A DNA stretch of 6,036 bases from Candidatus Aenigmatarchaeota archaeon (GCA_020343635.1 CP070804.1:224919-230954); one strand, 5' to 3'. Positions 1-5,849 are shown, counted from the first letter of the stretch. The notes: generated by a model not told the origin, from the letters alone. Numbers and translations: made by a program.

Positions 1-357
1 GAAGATCTTGACAAGGCGATGAAGAAGATAGTAGCCAGGATAAGGAAGGCAGGAATCTCAATGCCGACCAAATATAAAACCAAGGTGGAGAACATAGTGG
101 CTTCCACCAAAATCGATGGCGAACTCAGCCTTGAGGAGATAGCAGCCACCCTGGAAAACAGCGAATACGAACCCGAGCAGTTCCCCGGACTTGTGTACAG
201 GATAAGCGAACCCAGGGTCGCATTCCTGCTTTTCACGTCAGGCAGGATTATATGCGCGGGCGCCCAGAACGAGAAAGACATCCACAGGGCGCTTGTGAAG
301 TTCCAGGAGAACCTTGGGAAAATAGGCGTCAAAGTGAAACCCTCGAAGGAAATCTGA
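1..357 (+). CDS. tbp: TATA-binding protein (TBP), C-terminal part, 5' end outside window
   Basis: This is the general transcription factor that binds the TATA box and, with TFB, recruits archaeal RNA polymerase. The frame is open from base 1 (reading EDLDKA before the first Met at 19), so the gene starts upstream. The 118 visible residues are the end of the first pseudo-repeat (EDLDKAMKKIVARIRKAGI) and all of the second. The second repeat contains the family signatures VENIVAS, YEPEQFPGLVYR and LLFTSGRIICAGA; the Phe residues in QFPG and LLFTSG match the DNA-intercalating pair. About 60-70 N-terminal residues are missing, judging from the usual length of about 180-190. The protein ends in KVKPSKEI and lacks the acidic tail of many archaeal TBPs. 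The stop is TGA, the only TGA stop in the window. PAP2 follows 49 nt downstream on the same strand. Identification is secure. Confidence 0.97.
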   Translation, partial: EDLDKAMKKIVARIRKAGISMPTKYKTKVENIVASTKIDGELSLEEIAATLENSEYEPEQFPGLVYRISEPRVAFLLFTSGRIICAGAQNEKDIHRALVKFQENLGKIGVKVKPSKEI

Positions 358-399
358 ATCGCCGATTTCTAATAAAAGCGAGCGAGCCCAATTAGAATC

Positions 400-404
400 A
401 GGTG
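400..404 (+). promoter_or_regulatory. Shine-Dalgarno AGGTG before PAP2
   Basis: AGGTG matches the archaeal SD core GGAGGTGATC. Three ATG codons run in tandem at 407, 410 and 413. Spacing from the SD is 2, 5 and 8 nt, so translation more likely begins at the second or third ATG than the first; the difference is only one or two methionines. Confidence 0.55.
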
Positions 405-406
405 TA

Positions 407-937
407 ATGATGATGAATTTTTGGGCCGCCCTGACGCTTTTAGGAGATCCTGTCATATGGTCTGTCTCCATAATCATTCTCATCCTCTTCTATTTCGGGG
501 TCAAGAAGAAATACATCAAAATCGGCCCCAAACAGGCGCATCTGCCGCTGCTGAAGAAGTTCCTGCTGCTGGTAATACCTGTCATCATTGTCTCAATGCT
601 GGGTTCTGAGATTCTGAAGATCATATTCCAGATGCCCAGGCCATGCGTCCCCTGTCCGGGAACCGGGTGCAATCCCTACTGCCCGGTAACCTTCTCATTC
701 CCCTCAGGGCATACCAGTACCATAACAGGACTGGTGACTGCGCTGTTCCTGGTTCTGAGAAGAAACAGGTACCTCTTTGTCTACATACTTGTTGCCTTGG
801 TCGCGGCATCAAGGGTAGCTCTTGGTGTCCATACAGTCAGTGATGTCATCGCAGGGTTTTTCGTGGGTATGATACTGACCATGCTGGTCTGGAGATACCG
901 CAAGAAGCTGTACAGGTGGGAGGACGAGATACTCTAA
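407..937 (+). CDS. PAP2-family membrane phosphatase (probable polyprenyl-diphosphate or lipid phosphatase)
   Basis: This is a 176-residue integral membrane acid phosphatase of the PAP2 superfamily. All three catalytic motifs are present: C1 KIIFQMPRP (K71, R78), C2 PSGH (99-102, general-acid His102) and C3 SRVALGVHTVSD (R136, nucleophile His142, Asp146). Hydrophobic segments lie at about 16-31, 52-70, 104-117, 122-138 and 146-163, with a basic cytoplasmic-type end (RYRKKLYR). Members recycle polyprenyl diphosphate carriers or dephosphorylate lipid phosphates; the substrate cannot be told here. A role in recycling the dolichyl carrier of N-glycosylation is a reasonable guess. The loop between C1 and C2 holds four cysteines (C80, C83, C88, C92), which is unusual. 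The stop TAA overlaps the end of the opposing aRF1 gene by 4 nt. The first of three tandem ATGs is given as the start; 410 or 413 may be the true one. Confidence 0.9.
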   Translation: MMMNFWAALTLLGDPVIWSVSIIILILFYFGVKKKYIKIGPKQAHLPLLKKFLLLVIPVIIVSMLGSEILKIIFQMPRPCVPCPGTGCNPYCPVTFSFPSGHTSTITGLVTALFLVLRRNRYLFVYILVALVAASRVALGVHTVSDVIAGFFVGMILTMLVWRYRKKLYRWEDEIL

Positions 938-2151
938 AGGTTGTATCTCAGTAATCCTGCTACGCCGCCCATTTCAAGCAGCTGCTCCCCCTCTCTCGTG
1001 TGCGCCGATACCATCTCTACGTTGGCGCCTCTCTGTTCCGCGAGCCCGTCAAGCATCTCGACCGCGTCATTCTCCTCTTTTAGTTCCATCACGGTTCCGC
1101 ATCCCGGGCACTTGACGTCGTTCTTTCTGTCTTCCCTGACCATCTTCTTCAGCGCTTTCCTGCATGACGGGCACTGAAGGCCGGCATGGACCCAGTCGAG
1201 GTCTTCAGATATGAGCAAGGTTTCGACAGCGCCTTTCTCCAGGGCCTCGACTGTCTCCTTTATGCCGTAAATGGCAAGGCCGGAATCCTTTGCCAGTTCG
1301 GAGAAGAACCTCTCCATGATCTTCCTCTCCCTGGTAACGGAGGCCTCTGCGAGTATGTCTTCTCCTCTGACCAGCATCTCCTCAAGGCCCGGTACTCCCG
1401 TGTATGACGTGTCAACCACCCCTACGACCTTGGATTTGAGATCCGATGGCAGGAAGTCGCCGTTGTGGAACATGTCCTTTATCGGCCCCGGTCCTCCTAT
1501 CACGACACCCCTGAGGTCCTTCAGTTCCCTGAAGAATGCCGTCGCAATTTCGCCGGTCTTCTTGAGATGATCGTTAAGCAGTCCCTCCCTGACGCGGGCG
1601 TAACGCGCCTGGGACCAGCCCCCCTTCTTCGTCTTTCCGGGGACAAGAGACTCTATGTGCTTCAGCGGCTCTATCCGCTTTCCTGTAAGCGTGGCTATCT
1701 CAGAGTCGGACTTGTCAAGCACTATGAGCCCGTAAACCTCCTTCTCCCTCACCATATGTTTGAGGGGATCCAGTACGAAGGTCTGGTCGCACCTGTAAAG
1801 CCTCTGGTTCAGCTTTTCAGGAGGCTCCACGACCCATAATTCTATGTCGCTGTCTCCCTCCTTCTCGGAAACGTTTCCGCAGAATATGGCCAGCCCGTTG
1901 GGCGGGGTTGTCTTGTAGAGCTTGAGATGCTGGGCTATCTTCTCCAGCGCCCCAAGGACGTTCTTCCTTACGGTTTTCGACTTTATGTTCGCTGCCGTGC
2001 CCTGCTCCTGTGCGACCTGGTTTGACACCGTGCTGAAGTTTGTACCCGTGGGTACATAGATGGTTATCAGCTCCGTATGCCGGCCGCGTATGGGACTCAG
2101 CTTCTTGATGAGACCCATAAGCTTCTTCTGCGCCACTGTTTCCTTGGTCAT
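934..2151 (-). CDS. prf1: Peptide chain release factor aRF1 (eRF1 family) with GGW in place of GGQ
   Basis: Class-1 release factor that reads stop codons and triggers peptidyl-tRNA hydrolysis; 405 residues, the usual aRF1 length. Numbering from this ATG: domain 1 has NIKS (55-58) and YRCDQTF (119-125), the YxCxxxF motif, both used for stop recognition. Domain 2 should carry GGQ but reads KKGGWSQARYARVRE, with GGW at 177-179 and Gln at 181; the codons GGG GGC TGG TCC CAG are clear. Domain 3 has a CxxC...CxxC mini-domain (C327, C330, C348, C351), known from archaeal aRF1, and ends EGEQLLEMGGVAGLLRYNL, matching the family's conserved C-terminus. A TTG at 2160 would add three residues, but it lies within the SD-like stretch AGGGTTGAT, so ATG 2151 is preferred. 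The stop TAG interlocks with PAP2's TAA. The gene sits 71 nt after EF-2. Family membership is sure; whether it is an active termination factor or a diverged paralogue is open. Confidence 0.93.
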   Translation of the reverse strand: MTKETVAQKKLMGLIKKLSPIRGRHTELITIYVPTGTNFSTVSNQVAQEQGTAANIKSKTVRKNVLGALEKIAQHLKLYKTTPPNGLAIFCGNVSEKEGDSDIELWVVEPPEKLNQRLYRCDQTFVLDPLKHMVREKEVYGLIVLDKSDSEIATLTGKRIEPLKHIESLVPGKTKKGGWSQARYARVREGLLNDHLKKTGEIATAFFRELKDLRGVVIGGPGPIKDMFHNGDFLPSDLKSKVVGVVDTSYTGVPGLEEMLVRGEDILAEASVTRERKIMERFFSELAKDSGLAIYGIKETVEALEKGAVETLLISEDLDWVHAGLQCPSCRKALKKMVREDRKNDVKCPGCGTVMELKEENDAVEMLDGLAEQRGANVEMVSAHTREGEQLLEMGGVAGLLRYNL

Positions 2152-2155
2152 TGAT

Positions 2156-2164
2156 ATCAACCCT
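2156..2164 (-). promoter_or_regulatory. prf1: Shine-Dalgarno-like AGGGTTGAT before aRF1
   Basis: The stretch resembles the archaeal SD GGAGGTGATC and ends 4 nt before ATG 2151. It contains the alternative TTG start (2160), which would leave no spacing between the SD and the start; this decides in favour of the ATG. Bases 2151-2160 read TTGATATCAA, a perfect 10-bp palindrome covering the initiation region. Confidence 0.5.
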
Positions 2165-2191
2165 AGTTTAGAGATAATTAATTTTTTGGGG

Positions 2192-2215
2192 TTCTGGTCT
2201 TTAAAACTGCCAGAA
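2192..2215. repeat. Inverted repeat TTCTGG-12 nt-CCAGAA around the candidate TATA box
   Basis: TTCTGG (2192-2197) and CCAGAA (2210-2215) are perfect inverted 6-mers. The 12-nt spacer contains CTTTAAAA, the candidate TATA box of aRF1. Outer GTTC (2191-2194) and GAAC (2216-2219) could extend the symmetry with a small bulge. It may be an operator, an RNA hairpin at the 3' end of the EF-2 message, or chance. No T-tract follows on the minus strand, so it does not look like a terminator. Confidence 0.4.
2199..2206 (-). promoter_or_regulatory. Candidate TATA box (TTTTAAAG) for aRF1
   Basis: This lies in the only sizeable gap of the minus-strand cluster (2152-2222, 71 nt, AT-rich). A TATA box centred near 2203 would put the transcription start about 26 nt downstream, near 2177. 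That leaves a leader of roughly 25 nt that would include the SD at 2156-2164. A second AT-rich stretch (about 2173-2187) is an alternative but would give an almost leaderless transcript lacking the SD. This is inference from spacing and composition only. Read-through from the EF-2 operon is equally possible. Confidence 0.35.
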
Positions 2216-2222
2216 GAACTCG

Positions 2223-4421
2223 CTATTCAGCGTCTTCGGGCTCTTCTTCGCTGGTTATGCCCTTTCTCTGCCTGATATGGTTTATGACCTTCTGCGAAAG
2301 CTCCTTGATAAGAGGCTCGTACACGACGTCTATGAGCCAGAAGAATCCCTGGCCTCCGGTTCCTGATTTGAGAGCAGAGTTGAATCCGAACATCTCGGCC
2401 ACGGGCAACTTTGCCTTTATCACGGTGGCTCCCCTCTCCTCGTTCATCTCGAGTATCTGCCCTCTCCTGTTCTGCACCTCCTTCATGGCTCCGCTGAGCT
2501 GCTCGCTCGGAACGTCTATCCTGATGACCTGCTTCGGCTCGAGTATGAACGCCTTTCCGTCTATCATCGCCTGCCTTGTTGCCCTCCTGACAGCGGGTAT
2601 GACCTGTGCCGGGCCCCTGTGTATGGCGTCCTCGTGAAGCTTTGCGTCCACGATCTTGACCTTTATGCCTGTACACGGCTCTCTTGCGAGAGGACCCTCG
2701 TTCATGGCCTCCACGAATGACTGCTTCAGCATCTCCATGACCTCAAGTATGGCTGTGACGCCATGCGTGTTGTCGATGAAGATGTTCCTGTTGTGTATGA
2801 GCTTGATCTTCTTTATCTCGTCCCTCTCCATCCCAAGGTCAACGAGCTTGTCTATCAGCTCGAGGTCCTTCTTCTTTATCTCGATGTCCGACGGTATCTC
2901 CCCTAACGTCATGGCCCGAAGCACCTTCTCTTCAAGCGGTTCAGCGACCATGTAGAACCTGTTGTGCCTGTTCGGCGACTTTCCTTCCACGGGTTCGCCA
3001 GTGTGCTGTTTTACCGATTCCTTGTATATGACTATCGGCGGAGAAACGCTGACGTCTATCTCAGCGTCCTTTAGCGGCCTTTCTATCTTTGCGTCTATGT
3101 GGAGTTCTCCAAGTCCGGAAACCAGGTATTCACCGGTATCCTCGTTTATCTGAACCTTCATTGTCGGGTCTTCCCTGCTCGTCTTCCTCAGGAACTCTAT
3201 GAGCTTTGCGAGCTGCTTCGGCTGCTTCGGCTCAACCGCCTTCGTGACCACAGGCTCGAATATGTGCTTGATGCTCTCGAAAGCCGGTATGGCGTAATCC
3301 GCTTCTGCAAGCGTTTCGCCTGAGAATGCGCTCTTCAGGCCCACTATACCCACGATGTTGCCTGCCACGACCTCATCCATGGTTATCCTCTGGGCGCCCT
3401 TGTAGATGGAGACCTGCTGTATCTTTTCATGCTTTTTTGAACCTATAAGGCTCAGCTCCTGTCCGCTCCTTATCTTCCCTGACATTATCCTTACGGTTGC
3501 GACGTAACCTGCGTGTGGATCGGGATATATCTTTGTGACTATTCCCGCGAGATGCCCGTTCGGGTCACACTTCTTCATGGACTGGGCTATCGGGCTGTCG
3601 TGCTCTCCAGGCCATATCTTCTCTACCCTGTAGTTCTGTGCCTGAAGAGGGTCGGGCAAGTGCTTGATGACCATCTCAAGAACGACTGCATGGAGGGGGG
3701 TCTTCTTGGCGAGCCCCTTCTCCTGTCCGCTCTCGGTCATGTCAATTATGTCCTTGAAGGAGATGCCCGTTTCCCGCATCTTGGGCACGGATATTGCCCA
3801 GTTCCTGAGTGCGGAACCGAAAGCCACGCTTCCGTCCATGACATTGACTGTGTACTTGCTCCCGTACTCCTTCTCGGCGTACTTCTGGATAAGCACGTTC
3901 ACTTCCGTTATGATGCTCTTGAACCTCTCCTCCATCTGCTGGGGGGTCAGCTTCAGCTCCTTTATCATCCTGTCAACCTTGTTGATGAAAAGAAGAGGCC
4001 GTACCCTTTCCTTCAGGGCCTGCCTGAGAACCGTTTCGGTCTGGGGCATGCAGCCCTCCACTGCATCGGCAACCACTATAACGCCGTCGACCGCCCTCAT
4101 CGCCCTGGTGACGTCACCCCCGAAGTCCACGTGACCGGGGGTGTCTATGAGGTTAATCAGGTAGTCCTTCCCGCCTACGGTGTGGACCATGCTCACGTTA
4201 GCGGAATAGATGGTTATGCCCCTCTCCTGCTCCTGTGCAACGAAGTCCATGGCGAGCTGCTTTCCGGCAAGCTCCTCTGACATCATGCCAGCGCCTGCCA
4301 AAAGGTTATCGGTGAGCGTTGTCTTACCGTGGTCTATGTGCGCGACTATCCCTATGTTTCTTATCTGCTCGGGTTTGACCATGAGTTCCTTGACCACTTC
4401 TGTTATGTTATCCTTAGCCAT
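2223..4421 (-). CDS. fusA: Translation elongation factor EF-2 (aEF-2)
   Basis: GTPase that moves tRNAs and mRNA through the ribosome after peptide transfer. It has 732 residues, the usual archaeal length. Numbering from this ATG: P-loop AHIDHGKT (27-34), switch I RGITI (67-71), DTPGH (93-97), NKVD (147-150) and SAL (203-205) form a complete G domain; domains II-V follow. Domain IV carries LHEDAIHRGPAQVIPA with His601, the residue converted to diphthamide in archaea and eukaryotes and the target of ADP-ribosylating toxins. The protein ends in an acidic tail, EEEPEDAE. A GTG at 4433 is in frame but lies inside uS7 and in the SD-like GAGGGTG. ATG 4421 gives MAKDNITEVV, aligning with known EF-2 N-termini, with a 1-nt gap after uS7. 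It is the last gene of the eL30-NusA-uS12-uS7 operon. The stop is TAG. No oddity is seen in the motifs. Confidence 0.98.
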   Translation of the reverse strand: MAKDNITEVVKELMVKPEQIRNIGIVAHIDHGKTTLTDNLLAGAGMMSEELAGKQLAMDFVAQEQERGITIYSANVSMVHTVGGKDYLINLIDTPGHVDFGGDVTRAMRAVDGVIVVADAVEGCMPQTETVLRQALKERVRPLLFINKVDRMIKELKLTPQQMEERFKSIITEVNVLIQKYAEKEYGSKYTVNVMDGSVAFGSALRNWAISVPKMRETGISFKDIIDMTESGQEKGLAKKTPLHAVVLEMVIKHLPDPLQAQNYRVEKIWPGEHDSPIAQSMKKCDPNGHLAGIVTKIYPDPHAGYVATVRIMSGKIRSGQELSLIGSKKHEKIQQVSIYKGAQRITMDEVVAGNIVGIVGLKSAFSGETLAEADYAIPAFESIKHIFEPVVTKAVEPKQPKQLAKLIEFLRKTSREDPTMKVQINEDTGEYLVSGLGELHIDAKIERPLKDAEIDVSVSPPIVIYKESVKQHTGEPVEGKSPNRHNRFYMVAEPLEEKVLRAMTLGEIPSDIEIKKKDLELIDKLVDLGMERDEIKKIKLIHNRNIFIDNTHGVTAILEVMEMLKQSFVEAMNEGPLAREPCTGIKVKIVDAKLHEDAIHRGPAQVIPAVRRATRQAMIDGKAFILEPKQVIRIDVPSEQLSGAMKEVQNRRGQILEMNEERGATVIKAKLPVAEMFGFNSALKSGTGGQGFFWLIDVVYEPLIKELSQKVINHIRQRKGITSEEEPEDAE

Positions 4422-4422
4422 A

Positions 4423-5010
4423 TTACCTGGCACCCTCTGCTTCCTTCTCTGTTCGGTTCCTCTCCCTTATCGGAAGGGTCTTCGGGTCATTGTTCGCTAT
4501 TGCCAGCAATTCATCCGCGATTACGTGTCCCAGGGATTTCTTGTTCTGGAAAGCAGACCTGTATATGCCCTGGGTTATCAGCCTCAAAGCCAGGTCCACC
4601 CTCCTCTGCGGGGAGGTTATGACGGCCTTCCTTGCAATTATGCCGCCAAGCTGGTACGCGGCTATCTCCTCGTAAAGGGCGGAATTCTCAATGGCCTTGA
4701 CAAGAATCTGTACGGGGTTCTTCTTGGTCTTCTCCTCTATGATCTCGAAGGCCCGCTCTGTTTCGCGCATGATGGTCTGGTAGTTCCCTGTGAACCTTCC
4801 TGAGGTCAGCTTGTGCCTCTTTCCCGTGTGCCCTGTGACCTGCAACTTGTTCATGAATCTCTCGACGATGTTCATCTCATTCTTCCTGAAGTCTCCGCTC
4901 TTCCTGCCGTAGCTCCTTGGAACGACGACAGGGGTGAGGTTTATGTACTTGACAAGGCCGGGATCCTCAACAGAGATGCCGTTCGTGCTCCATCGTCCGA
5001 ATAAAAGCAT
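4423..5010 (-). CDS. rps7: 30S ribosomal protein uS7 (archaeal S7)
   Basis: Primary 16S rRNA-binding protein that nucleates the head of the small subunit and lines the E and P sites. It has 195 residues, normal for archaeal S7. Family signatures in order: FGRWS near the N-terminus, VEDPGLVKYINLTPVVVP (14-31), NIVERFMNKL (47-56), AFEIIEEKTKKNPVQILVKA (87-106), IENSALYEE, TSPQRRVDLALR (132-143), ADELLAIANND (165-175) and a terminal IRERNRTEKEAEGAR. The usual APREE segment reads ALYEE and is followed by YQLGGIIARKAV, so the central part is somewhat diverged. ATG 5010 is preceded by a strong SD, AGGTGAT, that overlaps the stop codon of uS12, with an 8-nt gap between the two genes. EF-2 starts 1 nt after its TAA stop. 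Translational coupling along uS12-uS7-EF-2 is likely from this spacing. Confidence 0.97.
   Translation of the reverse strand: MLLFGRWSTNGISVEDPGLVKYINLTPVVVPRSYGRKSGDFRKNEMNIVERFMNKLQVTGHTGKRHKLTSGRFTGNYQTIMRETERAFEIIEEKTKKNPVQILVKAIENSALYEEIAAYQLGGIIARKAVITSPQRRVDLALRLITQGIYRSAFQNKKSLGHVIADELLAIANNDPKTLPIRERNRTEKEAEGAR
4431..4437 (-). promoter_or_regulatory. fusA: Shine-Dalgarno-like GAGGGTG before EF-2
   Basis: It lies in the last codons of uS7, 9 nt before ATG 4421. The alternative GTG start of EF-2 (4433) falls inside it, which argues against that start. A second weaker match, AGGTAAT, abuts the ATG. Confidence 0.45.
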
Positions 5011-5013
5011 GAT

Positions 5014-5020
5014 ATCACCT
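5014..5020 (-). promoter_or_regulatory. rps7: Strong Shine-Dalgarno AGGTGAT before uS7
   Basis: Seven-base match to the archaeal SD, ending 3 nt before ATG 5010. Its AG is part of the TAG stop of uS12, so termination of uS12 and initiation of uS7 take place on the same bases, suggesting coupled translation. Confidence 0.75.
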
Positions 5021-5441
5021 AGGCGGTCTTTGGCTTCTCCTTCTTTCCTTTAAGCAGCTCGTTCAGCGAAGCGCCGTTGACCTCCACGACCTTGTACTTG
5101 ATGCCGTGCATGGATCCTACGGCAGACTTCTGCGAACCGCCGACACCGACTATTGTGACCTCGTCGTGCTCGTCTATGAACTTGATGGCATTGGTCCCGG
5201 GAACGAAAGCCGTGACCTGAACGCCGTTCTTGATAAGCTGCACCCTGACGCATTTGATGATGCCGGAGTGGGGCTGCTTCTGCTCGACTCCCTTCTTCTT
5301 CAGGACTATCCCCCTGCCCGTGGGCGCCCCCTTCAGCGGCTCATCCTTCCACAACTTGAGCAGCTTCTTCTTCCCCGCTTTAGGGCTCCACCTGAACCTC
5401 TTCCTCTTCTTTACCATGTTCCTTGCCGCGAATTCTCCCAT
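5019..5441 (-). CDS. rps12: 30S ribosomal protein uS12 (archaeal S12)
   Basis: Decoding-centre protein of the small subunit that controls accuracy of tRNA selection. It has 140 residues, slightly shorter than most archaeal S12 because it begins directly at GEFAARN, where many relatives have an extra N-terminal stretch. Family signatures: KRKRFRWS (12-19), [13 protein letters not shown] (35-47), [11 protein letters not shown] (63-73), VTAFVPG (76-82), FIDEHDEV (88-95), a YKVVEVNG segment (116-123) and KGKKEKP near the end. Two normally invariant loops differ: PNSA is PHSG (57-60), and the DIPGVRY-type loop is SMHGIKY (110-116). Both line the decoding site in known structures. The ATG immediately follows the NusA TAG, in the same frame, with SD GAGGT 8 nt upstream inside NusA. 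The stop is TAG. The identification is secure; the effect of the loop changes is not known. Confidence 0.97.
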   Translation of the reverse strand: MGEFAARNMVKKRKRFRWSPKAGKKKLLKLWKDEPLKGAPTGRGIVLKKKGVEQKQPHSGIIKCVRVQLIKNGVQVTAFVPGTNAIKFIDEHDEVTIVGVGGSQKSAVGSMHGIKYKVVEVNGASLNELLKGKKEKPKTA

Positions 5442-5846
5442 CTATCTCAACCTCAGGTAATTTATTTTGAAGTGCCTCTTTAAAAATTCTTTCATGATCT
5501 TGATGTTCCGGCCGCTCCGGCCTATGACAACGGACCTGTCGCTGTTCGGTATTGTGACTGTCACCGAATCTTTGGATATCTCTACGCTCTTGGCCGTGGG
5601 TACCATGTTCTTAACCATGGTCTCAAGGTCGCCTGCGAACTCGAATACCTTTACGGTCTTTCCGAGCACGCGGCTGACGGCCTTTATCACTGCGCCGTTC
5701 TTGCCTATGGCAAGTCCGGATTTGCCTGTTTCTATCATGAAGTAAACAGAGTTCTCGTCGCGTATGCAGTCCTTTACATGGACCTTGGTGACCCTCTCGA
5801 AGACACAGATGTCCCTTATGTTCTGGGTCTGAAACTTTATCGACAT
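5442..5846 (-). CDS. nusA: NusA-like transcription factor, two KH domains
   Basis: Archaeal NusA homologue, consisting only of the RNA-binding KH portion and lacking the N-terminal and S1 domains of bacterial NusA; 134 residues. KH1 has GLAIGKNGAVI (GxxG loop GKNG, 48-51) and KH2 has VVIGRSGRNI (GRSG, 109-112), followed by a conserved-type ending KRHFKINYLRLR. The VKDCIRDENSVYFMI segment (24-38) also fits the family. It is thought to bind RNA during transcription elongation or termination, though archaeal function is less well defined than in bacteria. ATG 5846 lies 3 nt after the eL30 stop; the upstream AGGGAAGT is only a weak SD, so translation may depend on coupling with eL30. The TAG stop is followed at once by the ATG of uS12 in the same frame. 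Confidence 0.94.
   Translation of the reverse strand: MSIKFQTQNIRDICVFERVTKVHVKDCIRDENSVYFMIETGKSGLAIGKNGAVIKAVSRVLGKTVKVFEFAGDLETMVKNMVPTAKSVEISKDSVTVTIPNSDRSVVIGRSGRNIKIMKEFLKRHFKINYLRLR
5447..5454 (-). promoter_or_regulatory. rps12: Shine-Dalgarno GAGGTTGA before uS12
   Basis: It lies in the last codons of NusA (CTG AGG TTG AGA). Its GAGGT core is 8 nt from ATG 5441, a good spacing. It supports this start, which directly abuts the NusA stop codon. Confidence 0.6.
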
Positions 5847-5849
5847 AGA

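Noticed and set aside
370..377. TAATAAAA as a TATA box for PAP2
   Set aside because: It is a weak match, and the implied start near 400 would leave only the SD itself as leader; co-transcription with TBP 49 nt upstream is as likely.
238..483. Minus-strand open frame of 81 codons across the TBP-PAP2 gap
   Set aside because: It is antisense to the ends of TBP and PAP2 and has no recognisable domain.
978..987. Palindrome-like AGCAGCTGCT near the 3' end of aRF1
   Set aside because: It falls inside well-conserved aRF1 coding sequence and has no partner or T-tract; likely a by-product of codon choice.
1609..1632. A frameshift explaining the loss of GGQ in aRF1
   Set aside because: The frame reads conserved family sequence on both sides (VPGK before, SQARYARVRE after) with no length change, so a local frameshift does not explain the TGG codon.
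1465..1839. Plus-strand open frame of 124 codons opposite aRF1
   Set aside because: It is antisense to the conserved middle of aRF1 with no independent evidence of coding.
2151..2160. TTGATATCAA palindrome at the aRF1 start, echoed by TGATATCA at the uS7 start (5010-5017)
   Set aside because: Both are explained by SD-type GGTGAT/GGTTGAT followed by ATC and the ATG; two occurrences are not enough to propose a regulatory site.
2192..2215. Inverted repeat after EF-2 as a transcription terminator
   Set aside because: The stem is only 6 bp with a 12-nt AT-rich loop, and in the EF-2 direction it is followed by CCCC and an A-run, not the T-run used by archaeal termination.
3513..4280. Long plus-strand open frame of 255 codons opposite EF-2
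   Set aside because: It lies wholly antisense to the G domain of EF-2, is His/Leu/Pro/Val-rich as expected from the complement of a conserved coding frame, and shows no family motif.
4210..4803. Plus-strand open frame of 197 codons opposite EF-2 and uS7
   Set aside because: It spans the junction of two certain genes on the other strand and has no motif or sensible start signal; it is a shadow frame.
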